Origin: Paramecium sonneborni
Taxonomy: Eukaryota > Ciliophora > Oligohymenophorea > Peniculida > Parameciidae
DNA: 64,000 nucleotides
Assembly: GCA_905182985.1 (NCBI GenBank)
Contig: CAJJDN010000038.1
Span: 142,258 to 206,257 of the forward strand
Direction: 5' to 3'
Shown here: one piece after another, positions 36,347 to 48,635 of the stretch
Numbering within the stretch: position 1 is the stretch's first letter
How the letters are laid out: each line of letters starts with the position of its first letter
Program-made: the position numbers and the translations under genes
The notes under the pieces: model-generated
The model's input: the letters and a program-made list of their open reading frames with translations, nothing else
Databases searched by the model: none
What the model was told of the DNA's origin: nothing

Positions 36347-36997
36347 TCAATTCAATAATTCTAATCTTTATGAATTATTTTTTTGAATAGGCAAATTTAC
36401 TTTGACTGCATTAATCTATTAATTCGGCACAGAATTCAATTACTTAGTCATATTTTCTAACTCAACTTCTTATTCATATTATTTTAGTGTTTCTTCTATA
36501 TCATCTTAATTGTTGAATTTTTAATCCATATCTTTAAAAAAGTCAGTTCTTTCCTATTAAACATCCATTAAGTCTTTCCAATATTCCAGATTGTTAGTCA
36601 ATTATTCATTGAATTATTCTTATTGTTAAAATAAACTGGTTGCCTATTACATAGCGGTTACTAATTAATGATCCTAATTCATTGATTCTAAATCTATTAT
36701 CATTTTTATTATGAGGTTAACTTTTGTATGATGAATCTCAATTTATTTTTTTAGAGACTACATTTCTCCTATACATCCTTTAGCAGCAATTTTTTTACCA
36801 GCAGAAATATACCCTTTGATCATTTAATCCAATTTATCAATTCTTTACCAATACTCTTCAATTATTTTCTCTATTTTATCTCTTTAGAATTTTAATTATT
36901 ATATAGTTCTTTATTATTCGAGAGAAATAGAATCTTATGAAGATTAAGAACTTGAATTATTTTAATTTGAGGTTGACTTCTTAAATGATTTAAACAT
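36347..36997 (-). CDS. ESCRT-III subunit, Snf7 family, VPS20/CHMP6-like
   Basis: 216 residues, no intron. Starts MFKSFKKSTSNQNNSSSQ. The helical hairpin of Snf7 proteins is evident: LEQQRTIQQLKFQRDKIEKI, then GYISAGKKIAAKGCIGEMQSL, a third helix with HHTKVNLIIKMIIDLES, and the C-terminal acidic helix (DDIEETLKQYEQEVELEN). The opening 'xIxQLKxxRDKI' resembles VPS20/CHMP6, which nucleates Snf7 filaments, more than CHMP4. ESCRT-III acts in membrane scission at endosomes and the nuclear envelope. Family firm, subtype moderate. Confidence 0.82.
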
Positions 36998-37016
36998 TAT
37001 TTAATGTTAGACAAAA

Positions 37017-37773
37017 TCAATTCATTGAAAAATGCTTAAGAAATAGAATAAAATTTTTCTTAGAAATTTAATTAAATACAACATCATAACTTTTTTATTA
37101 TAAAAAATTAATTCTATATGTAGAAATACCACAATGGAATTAGAGGAGAGCTGAAATATTAATTCTGCAATTGCTTGCATTTTCTTCATTATTCTTAAAA
37201 ATTCTATTCTTATCATTTTATTCTTCAAAAGTCACTTTGTATCTCTCTCATATTATTAGCATAAATTTTTTTCCCTGAATTGCTAACTTTTGCTTGATTT
37301 GTTCACTTTTTTGATCATTTCTATCTTTACTCCTATCATCTACAGTCTATATAGTTGTTTTCTTATTCTCTCTATTTGATTTCATATTGTTTACATTCTA
37401 TTTCAAGTAAAATTATTTTTTATAAAGTCTTACTAAATTCATTAATTTGAGAATCATTTACTATATTTATCATTTTTTGTTGATAGTTTTTTTTAAACTA
37501 AAGCTTTTTGAAAATAAATTCTATCAAAATTCAAATATCTTTAAGTATAGATTCTCCTGATTTTCCTGAATAATTAAATATATTTCACTAAGTAACTTAA
37601 TCTGTGCACTCTAGATAATATTGATTCTCTTCCTCATCTCCTTATCTACATTGTTTTTTCTAATACAACTTATTTTTAAACTCGAATGTTAACATATTAA
37701 TTTCTTTTGATAAGTTGCATGTATCCTATGATACTTTTATAAATTATCTTATTTATCTGTTTAATTTAAGCAT
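37017..37773 (-). pseudogene. Coiled-coil gene with interrupted frame
   Basis: Begins MLKLNRQIRQFIKVSQDTCN at 37773 and reads as coiled coil (SKEINMLTFEFKNKLYQKKQ; then KTLQKIILLEIECKQYEIKQ), but a TGA interrupts it near 37545 and intron choices (31 nt near 37600; 23 nt near 37335; 27 nt near 37220) do not all agree in phase. Either a decaying gene or an intron-rich one with sequence error. It lies just upstream of the ESCRT-III gene on the same strand. Confidence 0.35.
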
Positions 37774-39342
37774 AGGAAATTTTAACATGTTGTTTATGCA
37801 TTTTAAAGTTTCAACACTTCAAAAATTCTACAATTTAAAAATAACCTTCAATAAATTATGATTACCCTGAAAAATCTCGCCCACAACAAGCTAAAATCAT
37901 TTGGAATATTAAGAAATTGAAAAATATAGAAAAAAAGATTCATTTGAAATAATTATCCTATTTAAACTAATCGTGCTTCCTGTTTTAATTTAGATATTTT
38001 TTTAAATGAATTATTAAAAATGTTTATCTACGTGTTAATTTTTCAAATAAAAATTTATTTGTATGTGTGATTGATATTCACATAGTAAAATAAAGACTGT
38101 TAAATATTTTAAAGCTCTTTTTTCTTTCTTCTAATAATTAAGTCAATTTTTTAAATAAATTAAATAAAAATATTTTTTGCTGAAAAAGAAATTGTTGTAA
38201 AGTTGAAGGATTTATTGTAATAGAAAGAGCATGAAAAATGAAAACACCTTAGAAGACTATAAATTATTATTGAATGATAAATTCATAAAATTAAAAATAT
38301 AAAGTTTTGTTATATCAATATCCATATCTTAAGCAATAAAGACTAATAAATAAATTTGATAAGTTGAAACTAAGAAGAAATGTATAAGTTAAACAATTCA
38401 TTAATTATGGTTCATAAAAATTGTTTTAAAACAAATCTCATTTATTTCTAATTATAGAAATAAAGGCATTATGTTTTTTAAAATTCAGCATTTCTATTTC
38501 TAAATTTAAGTAAAAGGTTAGTCATTGAGTTATCAAATAATAGTCATTTTATAATTTTTGCTTTTTTCCTACATTTATTAAGCTGTCTAAAATTTTAAGA
38601 TATTCAATTTAAATATCAGATTGTTTTTCCTGGAAAGCTAAAATTATGGTTTTTTATAAAATGGTTTAATTTAATTGTTTAGTTATGATGGTAAAAGATG
38701 TTTTATTTTTATATTATAAAAATTACCTGAATAAATAACGAATTTACAAAATATATTAATTATTTTTATATTAAATATAAATTCTTACATATTTTCCATT
38801 ACTTTTATACAACATACTGGTATTTTCATAATAATAAATGATTCATATTACTCTGAATATTTAAAATTATGCAATCTAATTAAAAAATTAGAAAATGCAC
38901 ATTTAATTATTTATATTATTTTTCATTCGTATTCATTACTAATTTGAAAAGCAATAATGTGTTAAAATTAACTTTTTTTTTAAGCAAAAAAATATTCACT
39001 TAATGAGATAACAAAATTATGCTTTTCTTAAAAAATAGAAAGTTAAAACAGAAACAATAGTATTTTGATTAAAATTTAAATTTAAAATCGTTTATTTAAT
39101 TTGATACAATAAGTTTATGATTTGAAATGTTAGATAATCTAAAATAAAAGTGATGAAGCCTTGTTATGATGCAATCCAAAGCGACTCCTTTTTTCATTTA
39201 AAAATAAATAAATTAGAATAAATTATAAGTAATAATTAATTTTTATATAAAAAGATAAAAGAGCATATATATAAATTCAATCATTATTTCACTATTTGTA
39301 AAAATTTTTATATCTCTTAATTATAATATCATCTCTTAATAG
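37774..39342. other. Long AT-rich intergenic stretch
   Basis: About 1.6 kb. No frame with coding character on either strand, no RNA gene and no tandem repeat recognised. Long for a Paramecium intergenic region, which is itself unusual. Confidence 0.5.
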
Positions 39343-40323
39343 ATGTAGATGAAAAAAAATTCTCTGGATCGTCAATCTATCTAGTAATTATTCACAAACT
39401 ATGACAATCAATTTAAAATAAAGCTCTTATGCACAAACTGTTTTCCGTTTCAACACATACCAACATCAGACGAACTAACTACAATTTTGAATACTTTCGA
39501 AAAAAGTAATTTTAGCAAAAAAGGAGCATGGACCCCTTGTTAAGAAAAATTATTAAATGTTATTGTGTTTGGAGTATGTTTATAGAATCGAATGCTTCCA
39601 CATGATTTAGTATAAAGAATTAACCATATTTTAGATGATTTAAGATTGGGAGAAGATATCTAGGTTGATAATTCATCATAATTGGAAAGCATGTAGAAAT
39701 AGATGGCTTTTAGAAAAATAAGCAAAAGCAAATTGGACTTTTGAAGAGGATCAAGCTCTTATTTAACTATATAATTAACATCCGAACAAATGGTGTGATA
39801 TAGCTATTGAATTAATGAAGAAATGTTAAACACCTTATGCAAGACAAGGAAAATAATGTCGAGATAGATGGGTTAATAAATTAGATCCAAATATTAAGAA
39901 GTAATAATAAATTATAATAAGTTTAGGGATCCATGGACTAAAGAAGAAGAGTTGATGCTTTTTTAAGAAGTAAAGAAAAAAGGCAAGAGATGGGCAGAAA
40001 TCTCTTTATAAATATTTTAATTAAGAAGGACTGAAAACACTATTAAAAATAGATATTATAATCTTATTAAGCAAGAACAAAATAAATTAAAGTTGAGTAA
40101 AATGAGTAATGATGAGAAAGAATATTTTGTGATGAATAAAATAGTAAAGGAACTTTAAGAGAAAGTTTATTAAAATTAAAATAATTGTCTTGATGATACT
40201 AATTGGAAACAAAACAAGAGTTCGAATTTTCAAATTTCTTAGTTTTCGTAACAACTATGTAATAATGAATGTCTTGTAATGATTAAAGGAAGGAAATTAG
40301 TTAAGCTCAACGAAACTTTATGA
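39343..40323 (+). CDS. Three-repeat Myb-like protein
   Basis: 309 residues with introns at 39610-39634 (25 nt) and 39901-39926 (26 nt). Starts MQMKKNSLDRQSIQQLF. Three Myb units: GAWTPCQEKLLNVIV (divergent) with WKACRNRWLLEK; ANWTFEEDQALIQLYNQHPN with RQGKQCRDRWVNKLDP; and DPWTKEEELMLFQEVKKKGK with RRTENTIKNRYYNLIKQ. R2 and R3 are close to the c-Myb consensus. The C-terminal 100 residues are polar. Nuclear DNA-binding role expected. It is distinct from the Myb gene at 30835 and not a recent copy. Confidence 0.87.
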
Positions 40324-41600
40324 GTATATTCAAATTTTATAATACATTATTAACACAAATTATTTCAAATAAGAGATCAGATCCATAATGTCTATGTTTA
40401 AATCAATAAAAATTTAAAAAATCTAAAAGAAGCTAAATATTTCTTTAAATTTAATTTTTTCATAAAATGTTTGGAAGTTTATTCATAAATATAAATGAAT
40501 GAATAACATGTTTTAGCTTTATTAAAAAATTATCTATTACTTTTACAATCATTTATTAAGCTTGAAGTCTTTTTGTTTTAAATTCAAAAAAGACTCAAAT
40601 ATAAAGCTTGTAGGTGATCAATGACGAATAAATATTTTTAATTTGATAATCTATAATACAAAAATTATGATGGGTGATATAGTAACGGATTTTGTTTTGA
40701 ATAATTTTAAAAGAATTATTTTATTTATTTATTTATTAATCTAATTTAATTTAATTTCAAAATGGTATTTAATAATAAAATATAATATAAAAAATCAAAT
40801 TTTAACTGCATTATGAAGTCTAATTTTTAATCATATTTTTATAGATATAACAGACATTTTAAAATTAAAGATAATTTAATATATTTTATGAAAGAAAATT
40901 CTTATAAAAAAAATAATATTTTTTAAAATTCTTTTCTTCTCAATATGAATCACTTAAATATTTCTGTTCTAATCTAGTATTTGTACTTCAAATTAGTTTA
41001 TATTTAAAAGCATTTCCTTCTTTAACAAAGCTTTTAATTTTCAATGATCTATTAGAGATGAATTTATAATAATTTCTACATATCATTATAAATTATTCTA
41101 AAAATCTTTACATTAACAATCAATTTATTTTGATGTAAACCATAAATTATAAAGGTATGGTAAAAGAATAAAACAAAAAAAATATTTCTACAGTTTTTGA
41201 ATTAATCATAATAATAAAGATACTACTAGAAAATAAAACTTAACAAGACCCTTTATTGAAATGTTAGAGAACATAATAATTAATAATAGTAATTGAAAAA
41301 TTATAGAAATCAATTATACAATAAAAAAACCTATTATCAAATTACTAAAAGTACCAAAAGACGAAAAGCTAATTATTATGTTAATTTAAAATATTGCAGA
41401 GTTTAAATTAGTTTTACTTTTAAAAAATATTCAAATAAGAAACTATTAATTTATTCTGGCTAACGATTTCTAAAACCTATTTTTGAATGTGATTTATTAG
41501 AATTGACAAATGAAAACCATCTGGTTTATCAAAAAAATAATATTAAAAATTTTTAGAAATATAATATACTCTTGCATTCATTGAAATAGTTGAAATAACA
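40324..41600. other. AT-rich intergenic stretch
   Basis: About 1.3 kb with no supported gene. Frames seen here are short or have low-complexity content. Confidence 0.5.
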
Positions 41601-42247
41601 ATGAAATTTAAGAATGAAGATAATAATTTAAAGAGTGAAATCAATTTTAATTCAATTTGGTCAACAGAAGGAAACCTAAGACAAGAGGAAAAGAAAAACT
41701 TTGTAACTAGGCCCTCAAATGTAATCTCAAGCATAACAGATAGTTAATTGAATTTTGAAACATTCAAATCGTAACTCAAGGGTTTAGTTTACCTGAATTA
41801 AATTAGACAATTGTAAATTTGAAAAAAAGATATAGATAGATTATTGATAACAATAAAAAATTCAGGTTGTATAATAGTAATTTAATTTTAGACAAAATTT
41901 AGAGGGATAATAAAATTTAGTAATAGGTTAAACTTAGCAAGATTATAATAAACTAAAAAATTAGAATATGCTCATAATTCAATAATTTCTTTAAAGAAAA
42001 CAAGTATAATTCAATTTTTAATTGCGAAAACAAGTTCAAGATGAAATATTAATACAAATATATTATTAAAAACGTCTTAATTTAATGTTAAATTATGCAG
42101 ATTCTTAGAATCTATAAAAATTAATAATTATAAAAATAATAATAGAAAAAGATCCTGATTATATTCATAGAATTCAAAAATAATTAAGTTGTTTATTTAA
42201 AATTTATAAAAAATTGTCATAAAAATAATTAAGATTTAAGTTATTGA
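41601..42247 (+). CDS. Hypothetical K/N/I-rich protein
   Basis: 208 residues if a 20-nt intron (about 41790-41809, GTTTAC..TTAG) is removed; length then fits the frame exactly. Starts MKFKNEDNNLKSEINFNSIW with a convincing first exon (GNLRQEEKKNFVTRPSN). The second exon is dominated by I, K, N and Q and could be a fortuitous open stretch. No domain. Modest confidence. Confidence 0.4.
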
Positions 42248-42504
42248 TTTGAATTAAGAACTTTTTGAATAAGGAATTTTAATATAAATTATGAGATGTT
42301 ATTAAATGATTATCTTTTTATTTTGAGCAATAATTATTTATAATTTATGTTTAGAGTTTTTATTTCGAAAATTTATATGAAAGAATTACTTTTCAAACTA
42401 ATTTGGTTTAGTGATTTTAGATTTAAAAAAAGACAATATAAAGAATATGCAAATAATATAAGTATACTAGCTTATAATATTGTACTATTATGATTATAAA
42501 TGAA

Positions 42505-42929
42505 TCACTCTTTCAAAGCAAACTTTCTCAATGGGAAATTATTGAGTCTTTTCCATTATCTATCAGTCTTTTAAGCTAATTAATTTTTAGATCATATACC
42601 TCTTTCACTTCTGGTTAATCTTTATCTGATTGCTCTTGTTTATTTACCTCTGAGATCAACAGGAAGTTTACCACTTGTCTTTGTGCTTGATTTAACTTAA
42701 TCTCTTCTTTATTGGTTAATGACTGTTAAGTATTTTGCAATTCGTTTTCTCACTAGCTTAAAAATAAGCATTTATATATTACTCCAATTCTGCCAAGTTT
42801 TTAAGCATTACCAGCTGATACTTTAGATGTTCTTAATTGAATGAGTTCTCCCTTAAGCTTTTCTAAATCTTTTAATAGCTCTTCTGGCTTTTAATCTCTT
42901 AGCTTTCTAACCTTGAACTTTTGTGACAT
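42505..42929 (-). CDS. RPL35: 60S ribosomal protein L35 (uL29)
   Basis: 124 residues. Starts MSQKFKVRKLRDQKPEELL and continues KDLEKLKGELIQLRTSKV, AKYLTVINQQRRD, DLRGKQTRAIRQRLTRSE and ends NNFPLRKFALKE, the standard order of eukaryotic L35. Introns: 26 nt (about 42751-42776, ending AAG) and 24 nt (about 42552-42575, ending TAG). L35 sits at the exit tunnel of the large ribosomal subunit. Its start codon is only 31 bp from the start codon of the kinase relic on the other strand. Confidence 0.93.
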
Positions 42930-42960
42930 ATTTTAAAAATAGATTTAATTTTTATTAAAA
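42930..42960. promoter_or_regulatory. 31-bp divergent spacer between RPL35 and kinase relic
   Basis: Only 31 bp, all A/T apart from one G, separate the two opposing start codons. It must hold the 5' leader and at least part of the promoter for RPL35, or promoter elements extend into the neighbour. Extreme compactness. Confidence 0.5.
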
Positions 42961-44148
42961 ATGGGGAATTGTTTCAATTAAGATGAGTCTCAATATTCAT
43001 CATTAAAAACTATGAAAAAAGTAGAGAGTGTTTTAAATCAACCAATACATGAAAATGAAAGTGGAAAGATTTGTTTAAAGGATTTTCTAGTGAAATAGGC
43101 AGGGTTATTGATATAAATAGTATAAATAGGGTTAATTTTGTAAAGTTTTGAAGGTGAAAATGAAATGTAATTAAAAAGAATATGCTATGAAAGTTATAAA
43201 AAAGCAGACATAATAAAATATGGTTTAATAAATCATACTATGCTTGAAAAAAATGTTTTAGAATATAGTAATAATCCATTTGTAATAAAATTGTAATATT
43301 CATTTTAAATAGAACAAAAATTATATTTAGTGATGGAGTATAATTTAATAAATAGAATTAGGTTAGTTAATGGAGGAGAATTGTTAAGAGTGATAACAAA
43401 ATAACCTTAAAAACATTTTTCATTTAATTAAACATAATTTTGTGCAGCATAAGTAGTTTTAGGTTTAGAATATATACATGAAAAACTTAAAGTAATTTAG
43501 AGAGTTTAAAACCAGAAAATATTTTAGTAACAGAGTAAGGATACTTATAATTAACAGATTTTGGATTATCAAAATAATATGAATCATTAGATATGAAATT
43601 CTTTACTGTAATTTTTTATATTTTTCACTAGAATAGATAGTTGGTACTCCTGAATATCTTGCACCAGAAATATTGAATAATTCTGGTCATAATTAAACAG
43701 TTGATTGGTGGTGTTTAGGAATATTAATATATGAAAAGCTAGTAAGTAAAACACCATTTAAAGATTACGAAAATAATTTTTTAAAATACAGAAAAACAAA
43801 TAAAAGAAGGTCATATTTAATTTCCTGATAATATGAATGAATAATCTAAAGACATTATTACATAATTCTTAAACAAAGACCCAATAAAAAGATTAGGTTA
43901 ATTATAATTCTAATTAATTAGGACATAAATCTATTTAAGAAATCAAATAACATAATTTTTTCAAAGAAATTAATTGGGAAGATCTTTCTAATTTTAGAGT
44001 TTAATCCCCTATTTTAGAAGGAGTATAAAAATTACAATTATAAATTGCCAAAGAAGTTCCAATAGCAAAAAAAATCTTAGAGACTCCTTAGGTTAATCAA
44101 AATACATAAAATTTTGAAAAGTTTTCTTCCAATCATGATAAATTTTGA
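42961..44148 (+). pseudogene. Decayed AGC-family protein kinase
   Basis: Starts MGNCFNQDESQYSS, with a possible myristoylation and palmitoylation site (MGNC). Kinase parts are recognisable: KEYAMKVIK with the invariant lysine, then KADIIKYGLINHT in another frame, LEKNVLEYSNNPFVIKL, MELVNGGELL (across a 24-nt intron near 43338), LTDFGLSKQYESLD, VGTPEYLAPEIL, QSVDWWCLGI-like segment, and an AGC tail (HNFFKEINWEDL). However, the frame shifts after VIK and again at the catalytic loop, where the Y-R-D-L of YRDLKPEN is destroyed. Another shift follows DYENNF. Missing the catalytic Asp in frame, it should be inactive unless these are sequencing indels. Confidence 0.75.
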
Positions 44149-45628
44149 CGAAAAATATAAATGTTTAATATAATACTTATAAATAAATAAACAGAAACGA
44201 TATCAAAAAAATTAAAAAACAATTTGATTAGATTTTTGTTCATTTAATAAATAGGAAAATTTCAAAAATTACTTTAGAGATTTTTTTTGTAATATCATAA
44301 TAGTAGTTTAATAAATTAATTCATCCTCATAAATTTTTTCAAGTTGGATTAATTGATATAGAGTCAGAAATGTAGCAACTTGCAAAAAATTTTTAGAATT
44401 AATTGAAACATTTGACTAAAAATAGGAAGCAGCATTTGATAATCAAATTTATCAATAATCAAGTTTTTAATTCATTGAAGATAAGTTTATGTAAGTTATT
44501 TTTCTTTTCGTTTGAAGGATAATGAAATCATCATATAAATTAATTATCAATAAGAAAAATCAATATTTCTGAATTTATACTATTATAGAAAATTACTATT
44601 TGTTAATCAACAGATACTATTATATCCAATAAATTATTCTAATTTAGTATAATTGAAGAGAATTTAAGAAGGAATAAATTAGAATAATATCAATCAATAG
44701 AAATTTAAAATTCAGTAAAATTTAATGATATTAAACAAACTCAAAAATATCGTTTAGTAGTAATCTAAAAATAAATTATATAATTAATGACAATAAATAA
44801 TTAGAATAATATTATTCCGTAGGAGTATAAAATTAAGTTAAATATAATGAATTAAACAATCAGTTCTATGTCTTGATTATTTAAATAAATATTAATTTAT
44901 AAGTAGTATCTGTACTTTATGATATTCTAAAGGTTAAATTATACATTAATTTAGTACCAATCAAAATATTTTTTAGCACTCTTCAACAAGGTTCTCAGTA
45001 TTTATACTATAAATCTCATCACAATATATTGAGTTTATCTTCACGCATTATACTAACTTGAATTAACTAAAATTAAAATTATGATACAAGTTCAAAGAAG
45101 ATTTTATATGGGTTAGACAAAGTTTGTTTAGGTTAATTATTATTGAATTAAATCTTTTGACAATCTATTCCTTATATTATTACACATCAACTTATTCTAT
45201 AGTTTTAGATTTTCTTTATTTTGCCACTGTGATCCTATTATTAGTATTCCAAGTTCTTAATTTATTTCTTAAACAGCAAGATTCGATCCTAATAACAGTT
45301 AGATTCAAAAACTTCTATTATTAGATACTATTTGTCATATTATCTCCTTATACACTTTTAACTTAATCTCTAACATTCTCGATCTAATTTATTTTAAAGG
45401 TAGATACAATAATAAATAATTTATAACTTAAGATTAGATTGAATTTATTATAGTCATATTTGAAACCCTTTTTATTTATTTTTCATAATATTACAAATAA
45501 ATACTTTAAATTTAAGTTTAGTAATTTAAATGTTAATTTTCATTAGATTAACTTACTTCAAAGTTTTAAGTAAAAGTACTATTTTTTTCATTTTAATTTT
45601 ATACTTCAATTTTTTTCTCAATTACTTT
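44149..45628. other. Mostly non-coding, with protein-like fragments on both strands
   Basis: Near 44330-44510 a plus-strand segment reads CKKFLELIETFDQKQEAAFD without a start or end that fits. On the minus strand an open frame ends at 44961 and extends up to about 45330 (for example KSKTIEQVDVQQYKEQIVKR). Either is probably gene debris. Nothing complete is present. Confidence 0.35.
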
Positions 45629-46330
45629 TCATATAAAAACATCTAAGGAAAGTGAATTTTTCTTAGTTACTACTTTATATTTTAAGATCTTATTCTAATA
45701 ATTAAATAAAAATTTCCAACTATTATTTTTGTAATTTTAATTATGATAGATCAAATTTCGATTATTTATAATTTTGATTTAATACTTTTATTTCTTGCAA
45801 ATCTGATTTTAATTTTTGATTAATTGCTTATAATTCTTATTAATAATTTTGATTTGTTGCTTTAATTATAATTCTTAGAGTTATCGGATTTCTGTAAATC
45901 TTTCATTATCAATCTTAATTCTTTAAATTTGTAAATTTTTATTTTCACTTTGCGTGTTTAAATTTTTTATTTGAAATTTATAGAACTAAATCTAAGATTA
46001 TATTAAAATATTCTTATTTAATTTAACATTTTTCATGATACAAGCTCTATAATTTTTTTGAATAATAATATAATCTATACTAATGTTCTTTTTCTTATTG
46101 TAATTATATTAATAATTGCTTTGTTTATTCCTCTTAAGAATCAGTGCTATCTAAGTATTTATCTTATAAGGCTTATTAGGTTTTAATTAAAAATACATAT
46201 TTGAATAATGATTATTCTTACTATTCTTTTGTTTTGATATTTAAGAATTTATTGTTTTTTTCAAAGAAAGAGTCAATATATAATGGTTCTTATTCTTTAT
46301 ATATTCATTTATCTGGGTCATTTCATTCAT
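45629..46330 (-). CDS. Hypothetical K/N/Q-rich protein
   Basis: An uninterrupted minus-strand frame of 233 residues starting MNEMTQINEYIKNKNHYILT. Rich in K, N, I and Q with a helical middle (NERFTEIRQLQELQLKQQ). TGA is rare in such AT-rich DNA, so an open frame of this length is only moderate evidence. It lies 73 bp downstream of the larger gene to its right, same strand, and could also be a decayed coiled-coil gene read in the wrong frame. Confidence 0.38.
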
Positions 46331-46403
46331 AGTTTAGGCTTGATTTATTCCTTTAGAAATAAATATATGATATGCATATATATAATATGTATAATTTAAA
46401 CAA

Positions 46404-48635
46404 TCATTCAAAAGATGAAATTTATTCGTTAATGAATTTGTATAAACATTTTAGATCTAAAATGGCATCTTCATATTATTCTTCTAAGTCTTATTATTTA
46501 GTCATTTCATAAAAAGTTTAATGTTTAAATAATTCTTTGATATCTGCAATTAAATCTTCCTTATGTTATTATAAAATAGATATCTGTTTTGTGAATATTT
46601 CAGATTCTTCTTATAAAAACTCATCCTTTATTGTTAGTTTTAATAATGGAACTGAATTAATAATAATTTTATTATCATCTGTAATTAGTTTTTCAAATTC
46701 ACTTTCCATTTCCATACACGAAATGAAATATTATCTTATTGCTTTACATAATAACATAATTCCTATTAGTTTTTAATTAAAATCAAAGAATAATCTACCA
46801 TCTACAAATTTGAAATATTTCAAGATTTCAGGAAATGCAATATCTTTACTTGATATTTCAGATAAAAATAGAATAAATAATTGTTTACAAAAATCCAATT
46901 ATTCTATTGTTAAATTTTAATCATTCTATTTAATAATGATTTCTGACTCAAAAAACTTAGTTTTAATACAACATAATTTAGGTTTAGTTTTTTCTGAAGA
47001 TTTTGATGCTTTGATATATGATTCAATTTTATTCATAACACTTCCAACAAATTAAGGAATATCTTATTATTGATTAGGTTCTCCAAAAACTTCATCTTTA
47101 TATAATTCATTAAGTTTTTATTATAAAGCTTTGAATTTTCTATCATTAATTACAAAACTCAATTATTCTAATTCATCTATTCTATCTAATACTAATTAAA
47201 GTACTGAATATAGGACTGTTTCATCTCTATCTTCAATATTTTTATTTGAATGTTCAAAATTTAATTAATCAAGTCCTTTAAAATCTAAATAATCAAAATC
47301 ATTCATTTTTAATTATTATGCTATTGCTTCCATACCTTATTTATCAACAATCAATTTTACTAATTCAACACTTGGTAATATATATATCCCCTATTCTTCT
47401 GGTCTATCTTATACATTATATCTACTCTTTCTTAAAGATAAGTATTAAAGTACTTCTGGTACTGGAACATCTAATTAAACGGCTGAAAATAATAAAGTTT
47501 TTGCTGCCTTCTTTATTATCTTTTAATGTAATAATTATGCTTCACTACAACCACCATGTTAATATTTATTCATTATTGGACCAGTCAATACATAATTGTT
47601 TATTCTCTCTAAATAAGAAATTATTAATTCACACTTTTTATCTGCACATTTTGCTTTTGCTGTTACCTTATCTTTTAATTATCTTAACTTTTTTTAAAAT
47701 ATTATTCCAGAACATGTTGCTATTATTTATTCTCTATGTTAATCTCTTTTCTCATAAACTAACTTAATCATTTCAAATATCAATTCCAATTAATTTGTCT
47801 TATAATTTGTTCTGTAATATTTTATTTAATCATCAGCACTTACATTCTCTCCAACTTTTTACCATAATTAATTTGCCAAATCATCACAGTCTTTTAAATA
47901 TAAAGAATATATATATGTCTTTTATAGTATTTTAAAATCTTGTAGAATTTTTGGAACTGCAACTTTTTTCTCTATTAAAATTGTCAATGCTTATAATATT
48001 CTTATTCTACATTAAGGCCATTTATATTAAAAATCATCTCTCATCATAGTATCTTTACAAATCTACGAACTTTTATTTTATTTTGATTATTTTTTATCTT
48101 CCTATTAAAAATCGTTCACCATTTATCTAATATCTTCATCATCAAAGTCTTATATTAATGGAATTGATTTTAATTTCTCTAAAATTTCATTATTTTAAGA
48201 ATTTTCTTTTTATTTTTTTCCGCCATGTTCCTTCTTTTGATAATCATTTTTCTTTGTTTCTATAATCTAATTCTTAAGATTTATATCTTCATTTTAAAGT
48301 TTGGGATATTATTTCTCAAGTATATCTTATTATTTAGCTTACATCTTATCAGATTTATTTCTCATTTTATTTCTAGACATATCCTCTGTTTATTATCCTG
48401 ATCCTTAATTTCCATAACTTGAATCAACATCTGAATCTGATTGAGAATTATAGTTTTAAATTTAACACTAATTAGATAAATAGTGATATAATTATTCTTT
48501 ACTTTTTAACATGAATTTTTATATGTGAAATTTCTATATTAATTTTAAGAAATCCTAATAGTCCTTCAATTCAGAGTAGTTTTGACTTTTAAAAACAGGT
48601 AATTGATTTGCAAGTTGTGTTGTAGTATTTAACAT
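46404..48635 (-). CDS. Large intronless protein of unknown function (743 aa)
   Basis: A clean 743-residue frame starting MLNTTTQLANQLPVFKSQ. The N-terminal 190 residues are polar, with an acidic S/D stretch (NSQSDSDVDSSYGNQG) and a K/E/Q coiled-coil block. The remainder has the mixed hydrophobic pattern of a folded helical protein (RIRILQALTILIEKKVAVPK; CGADKKC-type pair reads AKCADKKCELIISYL; QYLSLRKSRYNVQDRPEEQG; KLIGIMLLCKAIRQYFISC). No catalytic motif or named domain is recognised. Codon use and length make this certainly a real gene. A candidate for structure-based search. Confidence 0.75.

Noticed and set aside
45124..45324. Plus-strand membrane-like open frame starting MFRLIIIELNLL
   Set aside because: The minus strand has a longer charged frame over the same bases, and the hydrophobic reading is the expected shadow of such a frame.
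47318..47767. Plus-strand open frame of 149 codons, hydrophobic
   Set aside because: Antisense to the 743-residue minus-strand gene, which has a much longer and better frame.
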